The notes under the pieces: model-generated
Database searches by the model: none
What the model was told of the DNA's origin: nothing
The model's input: only the letters and a program-made list of their open reading frames with translations
In this document: positions 16,249 to 24,099 of the stretch, piece after piece
Layout: each line of letters starts with the position of its first letter
How positions within the stretch are numbered: the stretch's first letter is position 1
IMG/VR virus record: IMGVR_UViG_3300009420_002879
Span: 1 to 35,472 of that record
Strand: one strand, 5' to 3'
DNA: 35,472 bases
From: a virus
Position numbers and translations under genes: made by a program

Positions 16249-17208
16249 TTAAATATAAAAATGTAACGAATCAAATTTTATATTTATTTTAACATTTTCT
16301 ACCATTGCATTAGCATTTTTATCTAACCATGTCTCTATCATCATGCATATAGATATAAAGTCGTGATTAAATAGGAAAATATTTGAAGATCTAAAGTTGA
16401 CATTTACATTTAGTGTGCTACCTCTAAGTAGAATGTGAACATAAGATAAACATTCATCATCTGTAAATACAAACCTTCTACTAAGTGACCCCTCTTTCTT
16501 TCCGTAGTATCCTGATAGCTCTGATTCTAACTTTTTTGTGAACTTTGCTAATTGAAATTTATAACTGTCAATCTCAAGCTGCTGATAGTCATTTATATTC
16601 TCCAACCCTGCAAATAGATCCTTTGATGACCACTGCTCTACATCACTACAGGTCATGTCTAGGTCCATCTTGTAATTTACAAGCTCCTTAGTCCCCATGT
16701 GTTCACTACCAAACTCTTGTAATGCTGTTATTGCAGTTCCCATTTGATGTTCTGGGCTTAATAGAAATTCATTATACATTTCTATAATGCCATTAATTCT
16801 TTTTGCAATATGTCCTGGATCATCCTCTCCATCTATAATCCAAAAGTTTCTATGCTTTGCAAACCTGATAGATAGATCTTTGTATATTTCTGCTACATGC
16901 TTTATTGCTGACCAAGTCTGGAATTCATCTCCTCTCTTAGAATATCTCTTGTGTAATTCAGCCTCACTAATATCAAAATAGAAAACTATATTATCATTTA
17001 GGTATGATATAAACTCTTGTTCTCTTTCCTCATTATTGTCGAATCTGTTATGCAGCATGCCGTAAGCCATTATTGACATCAAGCCTCTATCGTTTAATAG
17101 GACGTCAAAGTCGTTGCCAGATTGTATATTTTCCCAAACCTTTTGGTATTGAGTTGTCTTGCCTGCACAGTCAGGTCCTTCAAATACTAATTGTAGTCTC
17201 TTATTCAT
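16249..17208 (-). CDS. Fusion of a thymidylate/NMP kinase-like domain and a thymidylate-synthase-like domain
   Basis: About 319 residues from ATG 17208; ATG 17211 is equally possible, both near AAAGG. The N-terminus is a P-loop kinase: LVFEGPDCAGKTTQ (Walker A at 11-19), then LLNDRGLMSIMAYG with the Asp-Arg of TMP kinases (40-41), YFDISEAELHKRYSKRGD as the lid side and FWIIDGEDD. The C-terminal third resembles thymidylate synthase: SRR (243-245), Cys253 in DDECLSYVHILLRG, then NVNVNFRSSNIFLF matching the TS L-QRS-D-FLG motif, ending at HFYI like the TS HIY. The stretch between SRR and Cys is shorter than in TS (the usual AWNP...LPPC region is missing) and the Asp of RSxD is Asn. A TS-fold pyrimidine C5-modifying enzyme linked to a kinase is inferred. 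It follows the polymerase with an 8-nt overlap. Confidence 0.65.
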   Translation of the reverse strand: MNKRLQLVFEGPDCAGKTTQYQKVWENIQSGNDFDVLLNDRGLMSIMAYGMLHNRFDNNEEREQEFISYLNDNIVFYFDISEAELHKRYSKRGDEFQTWSAIKHVAEIYKDLSIRFAKHRNFWIIDGEDDPGHIAKRINGIIEMYNEFLLSPEHQMGTAITALQEFGSEHMGTKELVNYKMDLDMTCSDVEQWSSKDLFAGLENINDYQQLEIDSYKFQLAKFTKKLESELSGYYGKKEGSLSRRFVFTDDECLSYVHILLRGSTLNVNVNFRSSNIFLFNHDFISICMMIETWLDKNANAMVENVKINIKFDSLHFYI

Positions 17209-19447
17209 CATTAAACCTTTCATATATTTTATTTAAGAACATTGTCTCACTGTCTTTGAATCTACCAAGAGATATCAATACTAATTCACCTGGTTCTATT
17301 TCCTCAAAGCCCTTCATCTTATTTTGCCATATAAAGAAGTCTATTGAGCCATTGTCATCCTTAAGTGTTGCAATACCCATAGGCTTACCAGATGACTTAC
17401 TTCTTTTTGCAATGTATTTATCAACTATACCAATAATATAACAGCCCATTCTATCACCAAGCTTCATTCGCACCTCACTTGGTAGCATTGTATTTTGAAA
17501 CTTAAAGTCTCTTTCGGTAAGTATTTGTACCATTTCCTTTATTGTATCATTAATAAGATACTTAACATTAGTAGACATTGCACCATACTCAAGCTCCTTA
17601 AGTTCAGTAAAGTTAAACTTCTTAGCTTCATAGTCAGGTTGCTTTTTCTTAGGTAGTCTACCTTTATGGAAGTGATTGTATGTGTCAACCTCCTCATCCC
17701 ATGAGTCAAATGCACCTGCAAAGATTAAGTTTTCTACCTTTGATTTGTTTTTAATTTCAGACCTATCTAAGAAGTCTTGAAAGCTTTCATAGGGTGCATG
17801 CTTTAACATTAGTTCGACATCGGCAGGAGACACAGTCTTAATTGCATCAAATCCAAATAGTATTTTTTTATCAACTATTGTAAAGCCTTTTTGAGATGCA
17901 TTTATATTTGCACGTTCTACTTTAAAGCCTAACTTTTTTGCAACATTGATGTGCTTCATCATATCAGTTCCAGGTTCAGAGTTATCAAGCATTACCTTCA
18001 TGTATTCAATTGGATAGTTTGCCTTAAAATAGCCACCCCAATATGAAATAAGCGAGTAAGACACAGAGTGTGCCTGGTTAAATCCGTATGCAGCAAATGC
18101 AGCACATTTTTCAAATAGGTCAAGTGCATCTGATTCCTTTATATAAACTGACAAGCCTTTTATAAACTTTTCCTTATACAAGCCAATGTTCTTTTGCCTT
18201 TGCTCCATTGATTCCCAATCACGATACTTAACAAGAACCTTTCTAAACTTATTTGATTCAGAGTCTGTAAACCCTGCAATTAATGCAAGTTTCATAATTT
18301 GTTCTTGGTATGTAATAATTCCGTATGTCTCTTCTAGTACAGTATTAAGTGGTTCTGGCCACCTTTCATACTCGCCTGAGTGCTTCCTCTTTGCATACTC
18401 AGTTGGCATACCTTCCATCAGTGGGCCAGGCCTTAATAGTGCAGATACAGCTGATAGTTCGGCAACTGAATCCGCCTTAACATCCTTAAGTATACCTTTT
18501 GCAGTACCTGATTCAAATTGAAAGATTGTATCGGTGTCTGATGTGTGGAATATCTTCTTAAATGTGTATTCATCATCAAGTGGAATCTCGCCCAGCTTCA
18601 TGTTAAGTCCATGCCTTTCATTGACAAGATCCATAGTTGCACCTACTATTGATACATTCTTTAGACCAAGTATATCAAACTTTACATATCCCATATGCTT
18701 AAGGCCATAAGTTCCAGTACCTTCCTCCCATGCAGAAGATATTCCATCACCAATCTTATTTAGTGCTATATTTTCATCAAGATTTTCAGATGATATAATA
18801 ACTCCTGCAGGATGTGTTCCATAATTTCTAAGCATTCCTCTAATCTTTTCAGCATAGTACTTGACCTTTGGGTATTGCTTAAAGTATTGCTTAAGCTTAT
18901 CAAAGTCATTTGCAAGTTCATCAAATGTCTTCTTTTCAGTATCATCACCTGCCATTATTGTCTTTGTCATACCAAAAGTATCCTTTGCAGGGACTCCTAA
19001 TGCACCAGCAACATCTTGTATGATTGCCCTTGTTTTTGCAAGCTGATATACACCAATTTGCTTTACCTTTTCCCTACCAAACCTTTCATATATGTAGTTG
19101 ATCACCTTCTGCCTTCCGTGCCTGCACACATCTTGATCTATATCAACAAGGTCGACATCACCATGTGTTATCATTTCAGGCTTACTGTCAGTGTCTATTG
19201 GGTTATCTTCATATATATCCAACAGCCAATACAAGAGACTATTGAGTTTATTTCCAGGTAACTTCTTACCTTTATTCTCAGTCATAAACTCCTGAATCTG
19301 CTTGTATTGGTCTGGATAACGTGCTTGATAAAAGTCAATTGCATCACACTCCTGCTGTAGCCAAGCAATATGCTCATCAAGACCTCTTTCCCTAAGGACC
19401 TTTGATGCACTGACAAATATTTTATCTCCAATTAGTATCTTACTCAT
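17201..19447 (-). CDS. dnaE: DNA polymerase III alpha, C-terminal part (palm, thumb, fingers, OB fold)
   Basis: A 748-residue protein. After a ~95-residue N-terminal stretch with no family match, it resumes DnaE at DVDLVDIDQDVCRHGRQK. Asp102 and Asp104 correspond to catalytic Asp401/403 of E. coli DnaE, and Asp258 in YVKFDILGLKN to Asp555. THPAGVII, FQFESGTAKGILK, LLRPGPL, ITYQEQIMKLA and YGFNQAHSVSYSLISYW are standard Pol III motifs. An OB fold (MGCYIIGIVDKYIAK…) lies near the end, and the chain stops without the usual tau-binding tail. The N-terminal PHP part is the adjacent upstream gene, so the palm is divided between two proteins. This polymerase replaces the T4 gp43-type PolB expected with this replisome. 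The gene begins 2 nt after the upstream stop in another frame. Confidence 0.93.
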   Translation of the reverse strand: MSKILIGDKIFVSASKVLRERGLDEHIAWLQQECDAIDFYQARYPDQYKQIQEFMTENKGKKLPGNKLNSLLYWLLDIYEDNPIDTDSKPEMITHGDVDLVDIDQDVCRHGRQKVINYIYERFGREKVKQIGVYQLAKTRAIIQDVAGALGVPAKDTFGMTKTIMAGDDTEKKTFDELANDFDKLKQYFKQYPKVKYYAEKIRGMLRNYGTHPAGVIISSENLDENIALNKIGDGISSAWEEGTGTYGLKHMGYVKFDILGLKNVSIVGATMDLVNERHGLNMKLGEIPLDDEYTFKKIFHTSDTDTIFQFESGTAKGILKDVKADSVAELSAVSALLRPGPLMEGMPTEYAKRKHSGEYERWPEPLNTVLEETYGIITYQEQIMKLALIAGFTDSESNKFRKVLVKYRDWESMEQRQKNIGLYKEKFIKGLSVYIKESDALDLFEKCAAFAAYGFNQAHSVSYSLISYWGGYFKANYPIEYMKVMLDNSEPGTDMMKHINVAKKLGFKVERANINASQKGFTIVDKKILFGFDAIKTVSPADVELMLKHAPYESFQDFLDRSEIKNKSKVENLIFAGAFDSWDEEVDTYNHFHKGRLPKKKQPDYEAKKFNFTELKELEYGAMSTNVKYLINDTIKEMVQILTERDFKFQNTMLPSEVRMKLGDRMGCYIIGIVDKYIAKRSKSSGKPMGIATLKDDNGSIDFFIWQNKMKGFEEIEPGELVLISLGRFKDSETMFLNKIYERFNDE

Positions 19448-19449
19448 AA

Positions 19450-20733
19450 TTATATCATTTTTACGAATGAAGCTTTATCTCTACCTAGGTCCAAGAACCT
19501 TTCAAAGATCAAGCCCCAGTCTAGTGGATTCACTTCTGTTAAACCTAGTACATATGCAATAAGAGACCCTGCAACTGAACCTCTACCTGGTCCAACATAT
19601 ATCTTCTCCTTATGGCAGTACTGTATTATGTCTTCAAGTATCAAAAAGTATCCAATGTAGTTCATCTTTCTTAATACTGAATATTCATATCTTATTCTTT
19701 CTTTTACCTCATCTGTGATTGTTGTTCCAAATCTTTTTGATAGACCCTCTTTTATCTTTTGTTGAAAGACAATTTGTTCATCATCATAAAGCTTAGGCAG
19801 TTTAACATCAGCATCAAAGTTTGTGTCCTGAACAAGGTCAAGTATTTTGTGACAATTGTTTGCTGATTCAATAAACACCTCCTCTGTAAACCATTCATTT
19901 GAGTGGTGCTTTTTCCATGATGCATGCATCTCATCATAGTTTTTATAATAAAGTTCTCTTGCATGGTACCCCTTAAGGTTTTCGCAATCAGTAATTCCAT
20001 CCTTATTGGATCTATCTCTAATTGTTATTAGCATGTCATGAACTTCCTGGTCATCATAGCGAATATAGTGAGCGTCATTGGTCACAACTGTTTCTATTTC
20101 AAGTTCTTTTGCAATTTGTACTAACTGTTTGTTGCAGTCAATTTGTTCTTGCATCTGATGTACTTGTAATTCTATAAAGTATTTGTCACCAAATCTATCC
20201 TTATATCTTTTAGCAACACTTTTGGCCTTTTCGTAGTCACCATTCATTAAATGGAATGGTATCTCACCACCTAGACATGCAGAAGTGATTACAAGACCCT
20301 CACCATATTTACTAAGCATTTCAAAATCTGTTCTTGGTTTAGAATAGAAGCCGTTCATGTGGGCATCATTGTTTATTCTAATCAGATTCTTTATTCCTTT
20401 ATCATTATATGCTAAGACAAGAAGGTGAAAATACTTTCTGTATTTTTGTTTGTTTTCATCTATCTGCCTATCATCCTCAGACATAAATCTGTGATTGTTG
20501 ACATATAGTTCACAACCAAACACAGGAGTAATACCTTCTTGTCTAGCATACTTCCATAACCTGGCCCAGGATGAGATCACACCGTGATCAGTAATTGCTA
20601 AGTGACTTAAATTGTTCTCCTTACCGAAGGCAATAAGTTCCTGCAACTTTGAAAGTGCATCTCTGGTTGAAAATTCACTATGGCAATGTATTTGTACGAA
20701 GCCATTCTTAACATCTTTCCTGGGTTTTATCAT
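19450..20733 (-). CDS. dnaE: DNA polymerase III alpha, N-terminal part (PHP domain and start of palm)
   Basis: A 427-residue protein. The PHP domain is intact: HCH (His16/His18), ITDHG (Asp49/His50), FGCELY (Glu75), ITSACLGGEI and TNDAHYI, the metal ligands that give some DnaE proteins 3'-5' exonuclease activity. The palm begins with GPGRGSVAGSLIAYVLG at 381-397 and FERFLDLGRDKAS, after which E. coli DnaE would reach PDFDVDF. Instead the chain ends FVKMI. The catalytic aspartates are on the next gene, so the two products must associate. No cysteine or HN/serine junction typical of a split intein is present. The ATG lies 6 nt after a TATATT box in repeat copy C, with no Shine-Dalgarno. Confidence 0.93.
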   Translation of the reverse strand: MIKPRKDVKNGFVQIHCHSEFSTRDALSKLQELIAFGKENNLSHLAITDHGVISSWARLWKYARQEGITPVFGCELYVNNHRFMSEDDRQIDENKQKYRKYFHLLVLAYNDKGIKNLIRINNDAHMNGFYSKPRTDFEMLSKYGEGLVITSACLGGEIPFHLMNGDYEKAKSVAKRYKDRFGDKYFIELQVHQMQEQIDCNKQLVQIAKELEIETVVTNDAHYIRYDDQEVHDMLITIRDRSNKDGITDCENLKGYHARELYYKNYDEMHASWKKHHSNEWFTEEVFIESANNCHKILDLVQDTNFDADVKLPKLYDDEQIVFQQKIKEGLSKRFGTTITDEVKERIRYEYSVLRKMNYIGYFLILEDIIQYCHKEKIYVGPGRGSVAGSLIAYVLGLTEVNPLDWGLIFERFLDLGRDKASFVKMI

Positions 20734-20805
20734 AGTACTAATATAACAATTTTTATTGAAGTAAAAAAACTTTTTACGTATTATTTTTGAAAGTTATTAA
20801 CAATT
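20732..20805. repeat. Intergenic repeat, copy C
   Basis: This gap shares 28 of 29 bases with copy B over ACGTATTATTTT.GAAAG and the adjoining TTATTAACAAT, including the GTTAATAAC palindrome (20793-20801). The remaining part has diverged but keeps the length (~73 bp) and position between a stop and an ATG. Here the hairpin is GTAAAAA/TTTTTAC. Confidence 0.7.
20740..20745 (-). promoter_or_regulatory. TATATT box, 6 nt before the dnaE N-terminal gene
   Basis: Minus-strand AAAAATTGTTATATTAGTACT leads directly into the ATG at 20733. A -10 element at TATATT would start transcription at about the start codon, predicting a leaderless mRNA. No Shine-Dalgarno is visible between box and ATG. Confidence 0.5.
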
Positions 20806-21154
20806 ACATGCAATGGTTCATCCACTTTCCGTAAAACTTAAGGTATTCTTTTTCCAGTCTGCCAAATGTTAGTGTCTTATAGTGCACGCCTTCTAGCTTA
20901 TCATTTGGGAGGTGTGTTGAAAGATAGTTATCTATTAAATTTTGTAAACCTTTTATGTCATGATACTGTATAAGATTAGTAGGGAAGCAAAACATGAACT
21001 CTTTTGTGCCGTCTTCTCTATTTAGTACATAGCTCCAAAAGTCATCTATATATAATCTTGAATCTATATTACTCTCTACTTGTGATTCCCAGAATTTAAT
21101 CTCAGCCTTTGCAGCTGGATTTTCATAGAAGCAGGTTGTTAATTTTACTTTCAT
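20804..21154 (-). CDS. Unknown phage protein
   Basis: A 116-residue soluble protein, strongly basic and aromatic at its ends (LTTCFYENPAAKAEIKFWES, EYLKFYGKWMNHCM). It has no catalytic or zinc motif, and the four cysteines are not clustered. It begins 32 nt before the end of the MazG-HAD gene and has AAAGG upstream. It ends at intergenic repeat copy C, so it is the last gene of that transcription unit. The family is not recognised. A role in nucleotide metabolism or replication is suggested only by its neighbours. Confidence 0.55.
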   Translation of the reverse strand: MKVKLTTCFYENPAAKAEIKFWESQVESNIDSRLYIDDFWSYVLNREDGTKEFMFCFPTNLIQYHDIKGLQNLIDNYLSTHLPNDKLEGVHYKTLTFGRLEKEYLKFYGKWMNHCM

Positions 21155-22055
21155 GTTTTATACCTTTATTTAGTTTTCTATCTAGCGTCTCTTCTGTATA
21201 TAAGCCAAAGTTTGGCTTTAAGTATACTTCAAATCCACTATCATTTAATTTATTTGCATTATTTATATCATCATCTATACAAAATGCAACCTGTTCAGGG
21301 TCAAAGTTGTTTATAATATACTTTTCCTTCTCTTCATCAAACACAATTGCATCATAGCATATACCATTGTCCTTAAGCCACTTAATTGTGTCTGAATATA
21401 TTCTAAAATACTTTTTATATGGCCTTGCAGTAAGAAGTACAACACTATATTTCTTACATGCGTCTTTCATAAACTGTTTTGCGCCATCTAGCACATTAAG
21501 CTTAGCCTTCACACCACATGTTCTATATTCAGACTTTATTCTGTATTGTTCTTTTTTGTCAACAAGTCTCTTAAAGTCACTAAGTGAGTCATATCCTGAC
21601 CACTCTAAGAAACCACCTGGCCAGTCAGCAAGTACGCCATCGATATCAATAAATGCAATCTTCTTTTCAGAAGCCTTTATCTTCTGCATCACCTTCTCTT
21701 GCTTAAACTTTGCCTCTACAACATTAGACTTGTCAATAAACTTTTCATATAATTCATCTACACTAAAGCCATTAAGCTGAATTATTCCAAATAGATATTT
21801 TAATACATCTACACATTCTTCAAGCACATTGTCATTTACATCTTCAGTCTTTTTAGTTGTATGCATCTTCCAGTCAATCTCATCTAGAACTTCATAGACC
21901 TCTTTTGATAGTGCAAGTATGTATTCTTTATTCCACTTTATTTTTAACTCTTTATCACTAATAATATCTTCTATTGTTAGCCCATGCTTTGATTGAAAGA
22001 ACTTCTCAGTGAAGCCTTTTTGCAGTTCAAATATTTCTTTTAATTTATCTTTCAT
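21123..22055 (-). CDS. MazG/all-alpha NTP pyrophosphatase-like domain fused to a HAD phosphatase
   Basis: A 310-residue protein in two parts. Residues 40-120 are helical and have the acidic pattern of all-alpha NTP pyrophosphatases (MazG/dimeric dUTPase): SKEVYEVLDEIDWK (Glu52, Glu55), then LEECVDVLKYLFG with ExxD (Glu80/Asp83). Residues 132-300 form a HAD domain: IAFIDIDGVLADW (Asp137/Asp139), VVLLTARP and a late CIDDDINN acid motif, the layout of 5'-nucleotidase-type HAD enzymes. Together these would hydrolyse an NTP to NMP and then dephosphorylate it, or clear a non-desired nucleotide. A dUTP/dUMP or dTTP/dTMP target is attractive given the thymidylate genes nearby but unproven. Confidence 0.75.
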   Translation of the reverse strand: MKDKLKEIFELQKGFTEKFFQSKHGLTIEDIISDKELKIKWNKEYILALSKEVYEVLDEIDWKMHTTKKTEDVNDNVLEECVDVLKYLFGIIQLNGFSVDELYEKFIDKSNVVEAKFKQEKVMQKIKASEKKIAFIDIDGVLADWPGGFLEWSGYDSLSDFKRLVDKKEQYRIKSEYRTCGVKAKLNVLDGAKQFMKDACKKYSVVLLTARPYKKYFRIYSDTIKWLKDNGICYDAIVFDEEKEKYIINNFDPEQVAFCIDDDINNANKLNDSGFEVYLKPNFGLYTEETLDRKLNKGIKHESKINNLLL

Positions 22056-22056
22056 C

Positions 22057-22971
22057 TTATTTCATTTTCAATTTTAACACTCTTTCAAGTACCTCATTAG
22101 CCTTAATCTTGTGATTCCACTGTGCAAATCTACCTAGCATGACAACATTGCCTATCTTATCTATGTCTATGCTATTTTGTATCTGAATTGGTAGTCCTTC
22201 AAATTTATTTATTGTTGGATATGGTGGAGCTATAGGATCTACAGATTCATACACCATATAGTCCTTAAAGTATGTCTTTCTTGACCAACCTTCAGAGTGG
22301 CCATAGATATAGTCGTATTTAGAATACTCACCCTTGTTTGTTTGATAAAAGCACTTTGGGAGTGTTGTTAGATCATAATTATCTAGATGATCACCTTCCC
22401 AAATCTTTGCTAGTAGCTTTAGGTTGAGTGTGTTTATAATTGTGGTGTAGAACTTAGGCTGCCCAGGGAAAACATATCCACCTGGCTCAATACAAGTAAC
22501 CTTCTCTTTTATGAGCTGACCCCTGCCTTCTATTAGTTGAAGTAGTGTCTTGAATAGGAATTTATAACTATCCTCTCCCATGTCTTCTATCTCTAGATGT
22601 TGTATTTCATTCTTACCTTCTGACAAGTAGCTTGCCTCAGACTTGCCTTTTCCCCTAGTAAGCTTTGTATACTTTGACTTAAACCCAGGGGGTGGCTTTG
22701 GGTATCTTTCGCCATCATCTTCATATCCAACACTTGCAACTACTGTTTTTATTCTGTAGCTATGTAGGCCAGCATCATCTAGTACACTTCTAATAAACTT
22801 TTCAAACCAACTTGTCTTTTGTAATAGTCTTGGTCCAGGTATGAATGGTAAATTTAATTGGCCTAGAGGATTTTCATCATATATAGTGTATTCTGGAAAG
22901 TAATATCCAGCTATTAAGCCAGCAGGTCCAGCACCTAATATACAACCTTGTTTCATGTTTTTGTTTTTCAT
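22057..22971 (-). CDS. FAD-dependent Rossmann-fold protein, UDP-galactopyranose-mutase-like
   Basis: A 304-residue flavoprotein. CILGAGPAGLIAGYYF supplies the FAD dinucleotide-binding GxGxxG at residues 13-18, followed by YTIYDENP with the acidic residue at the strand end. The C-terminal GNVVMLGRFAQWNHKIKANE resembles the second FAD motif and the GR-A-WNH motif near the end of UGM-like and amine-oxidase-like flavoproteins. The chain is shorter than UGM (~380). It could act on UDP-sugars for the distant glycan operon or on another substrate. It starts 5 nt after a TATATT box with no Shine-Dalgarno and ends 1 nt before the MazG-HAD start. Confidence 0.55.
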   Translation of the reverse strand: MKNKNMKQGCILGAGPAGLIAGYYFPEYTIYDENPLGQLNLPFIPGPRLLQKTSWFEKFIRSVLDDAGLHSYRIKTVVASVGYEDDGERYPKPPPGFKSKYTKLTRGKGKSEASYLSEGKNEIQHLEIEDMGEDSYKFLFKTLLQLIEGRGQLIKEKVTCIEPGGYVFPGQPKFYTTIINTLNLKLLAKIWEGDHLDNYDLTTLPKCFYQTNKGEYSKYDYIYGHSEGWSRKTYFKDYMVYESVDPIAPPYPTINKFEGLPIQIQNSIDIDKIGNVVMLGRFAQWNHKIKANEVLERVLKLKMK

Positions 22972-22976
22972 ACTTT

Positions 22977-22982
22977 AATATA
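22977..22982 (-). promoter_or_regulatory. TATATT box, 5 nt before the flavoprotein gene
   Basis: The minus-strand gap reads AAAATTGTTATATTAAAGT into the ATG at 22971. The box has the same spacing as at the nuclease gene and no ribosome site follows it. It lies in the 35-nt gap after cysteine synthase. Confidence 0.45.
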
Positions 22983-23006
22983 ACAATTTTTTGTGAATAA
23001 AAAAAA

Positions 23007-23936
23007 TTATAAGCAACTAAAATACCTTTCACCTCTATCACAAAGTATTGTTATTGCATTTCTTCTATTATTATCTCTTAGCCATTGGAATGCTGCCATC
23101 ACATTAGCTCCGGCTGATATTCCTACAAATAGTCCATATCTTAGAGCTAAATGCCTTGCAACTGCCTTCGCACAATCAGTCTTAATTGGTATAACACAAT
23201 CTATATGATTCATGTCTACTAAGAACTTGCTTCCATCTCCAATACCTTGTATTCCATGTAAGCCAGGACACCCTCCAGACATAACTGCAGATTCAGCTGG
23301 TTCCACAGCTATTATATTTATTCCTGGCACCTGCTCCTTAAGGTACCTACCTGCACCCATAATTGTACCTCCGGTACCAGTTCCTGCAACGAATGCCTGT
23401 GGCCAAGAGTCGGTCAAGTCATCATATGCATCATGTATTTCTGGTCCTGTAATTTTATAGTGTGCCTCTGTATTTAGTGGGTTGTGGAATTGGTTGCAAT
23501 TGAACCATCCATTCTCTGTACACAGTTTGTCTCTTAGTGCTATTGCTCCATCAAAGTCTCCAGGTTCTACCTCTATAAGTTCTGCGCCATAGAACTTTAG
23601 CATTTGCTTCCTCTCTTCACTCATGTTTGAAGGCATAATAATCTTCATGGTATATCCCCTCTCAGCTGCTAACATTGCAAAAGCAATCCCAGTATTGCCA
23701 GAGGTTGCCTCACATAAAGTGTCACCTTTCATGATTAGCAAATTTCTTTCTGCATCATTAAGAATATATGTGGCCATTCTATCCTTAACTGATCCCGATG
23801 GGTTCATAAACTCACACTTTCCCCATACTGTATAGTTTCCCAGCCTAATTGGAACTAGTGGTGTCTTGCCTACATAATTACTTAACCTTACTTCTTTTTC
23901 ATAACGAATTCGTCTATATCCTCCTGCGATGGCCAT
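23007..23936 (-). CDS. cysK: Cysteine synthase (O-acetylserine sulfhydrylase)
   Basis: A 309-residue fold-type II PLP enzyme. YVGKTPLVPI is the N-terminal substrate-loop segment, EFMNPSGSVKDRMA carries the Schiff-base Lys51, CEATSGNTGIAFAM is the substrate-binding loop, VAGTGTGGTIMGAG binds the PLP phosphate, and VGISAGANVMAA is the conserved C-terminal motif. It replaces the acetyl group of O-acetylserine with sulfide to make cysteine in the cytoplasm. The ATG is set at 23936 because AAAGGAG lies 6 nt upstream, so the gene starts inside the 3' end of the zinc-ribbon gene (49-nt overlap). It may supply cysteine for protein or cofactor synthesis during infection. All catalytic residues are present. 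Confidence 0.95.
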   Translation of the reverse strand: MAIAGGYRRIRYEKEVRLSNYVGKTPLVPIRLGNYTVWGKCEFMNPSGSVKDRMATYILNDAERNLLIMKGDTLCEATSGNTGIAFAMLAAERGYTMKIIMPSNMSEERKQMLKFYGAELIEVEPGDFDGAIALRDKLCTENGWFNCNQFHNPLNTEAHYKITGPEIHDAYDDLTDSWPQAFVAGTGTGGTIMGAGRYLKEQVPGINIIAVEPAESAVMSGGCPGLHGIQGIGDGSKFLVDMNHIDCVIPIKTDCAKAVARHLALRYGLFVGISAGANVMAAFQWLRDNNRRNAITILCDRGERYFSCL

Positions 23937-24094
23937 CTTATCTCCTTTTTACAATCCTTACATACCCACATTATACTGCTTGAACTTCCGACAAAAGACA
24001 TGTCTTGATCTTTATGACTGCAGTGTTCCTGTATTTTATTTATTTCTTTCTGTAACCCTTTAATCTTCTTGTTAAGATTTTCTATTGGTTCCAT
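23888..24094 (-). CDS. Small coiled-coil/zinc-binding protein
   Basis: A 68-residue protein. The first half is a heptad-like helix (NLNKKIKGLQKEINKIQE) and the second half has CSH and VCKDCKKE, a probable Cys-His/Cys-Cys zinc site. The last ~16 residues overlap the start of the cysteine synthase in another frame. It begins 5 nt before the ribonucleotide-reductase large-subunit stop. Family not recognised. The compact zinc-finger plus coiled-coil design suggests a protein- or nucleic-acid-binding accessory factor. Confidence 0.55.
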   Translation of the reverse strand: MEPIENLNKKIKGLQKEINKIQEHCSHKDQDMSFVGSSSSIMWVCKDCKKEIRWPSQEDIDEFVMKKK

Positions 24095-24099
24095 AGTGT

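Noticed and set aside
19440-19460. Split intein joining the two polymerase genes
   Set aside because: The N-part ends ASFVKMI without the initiating Cys, and the C-part junction before DVDLVDID has no His-Asn followed by Cys/Ser/Thr. The only extra sequence is on the C-part and has no visible intein blocks.
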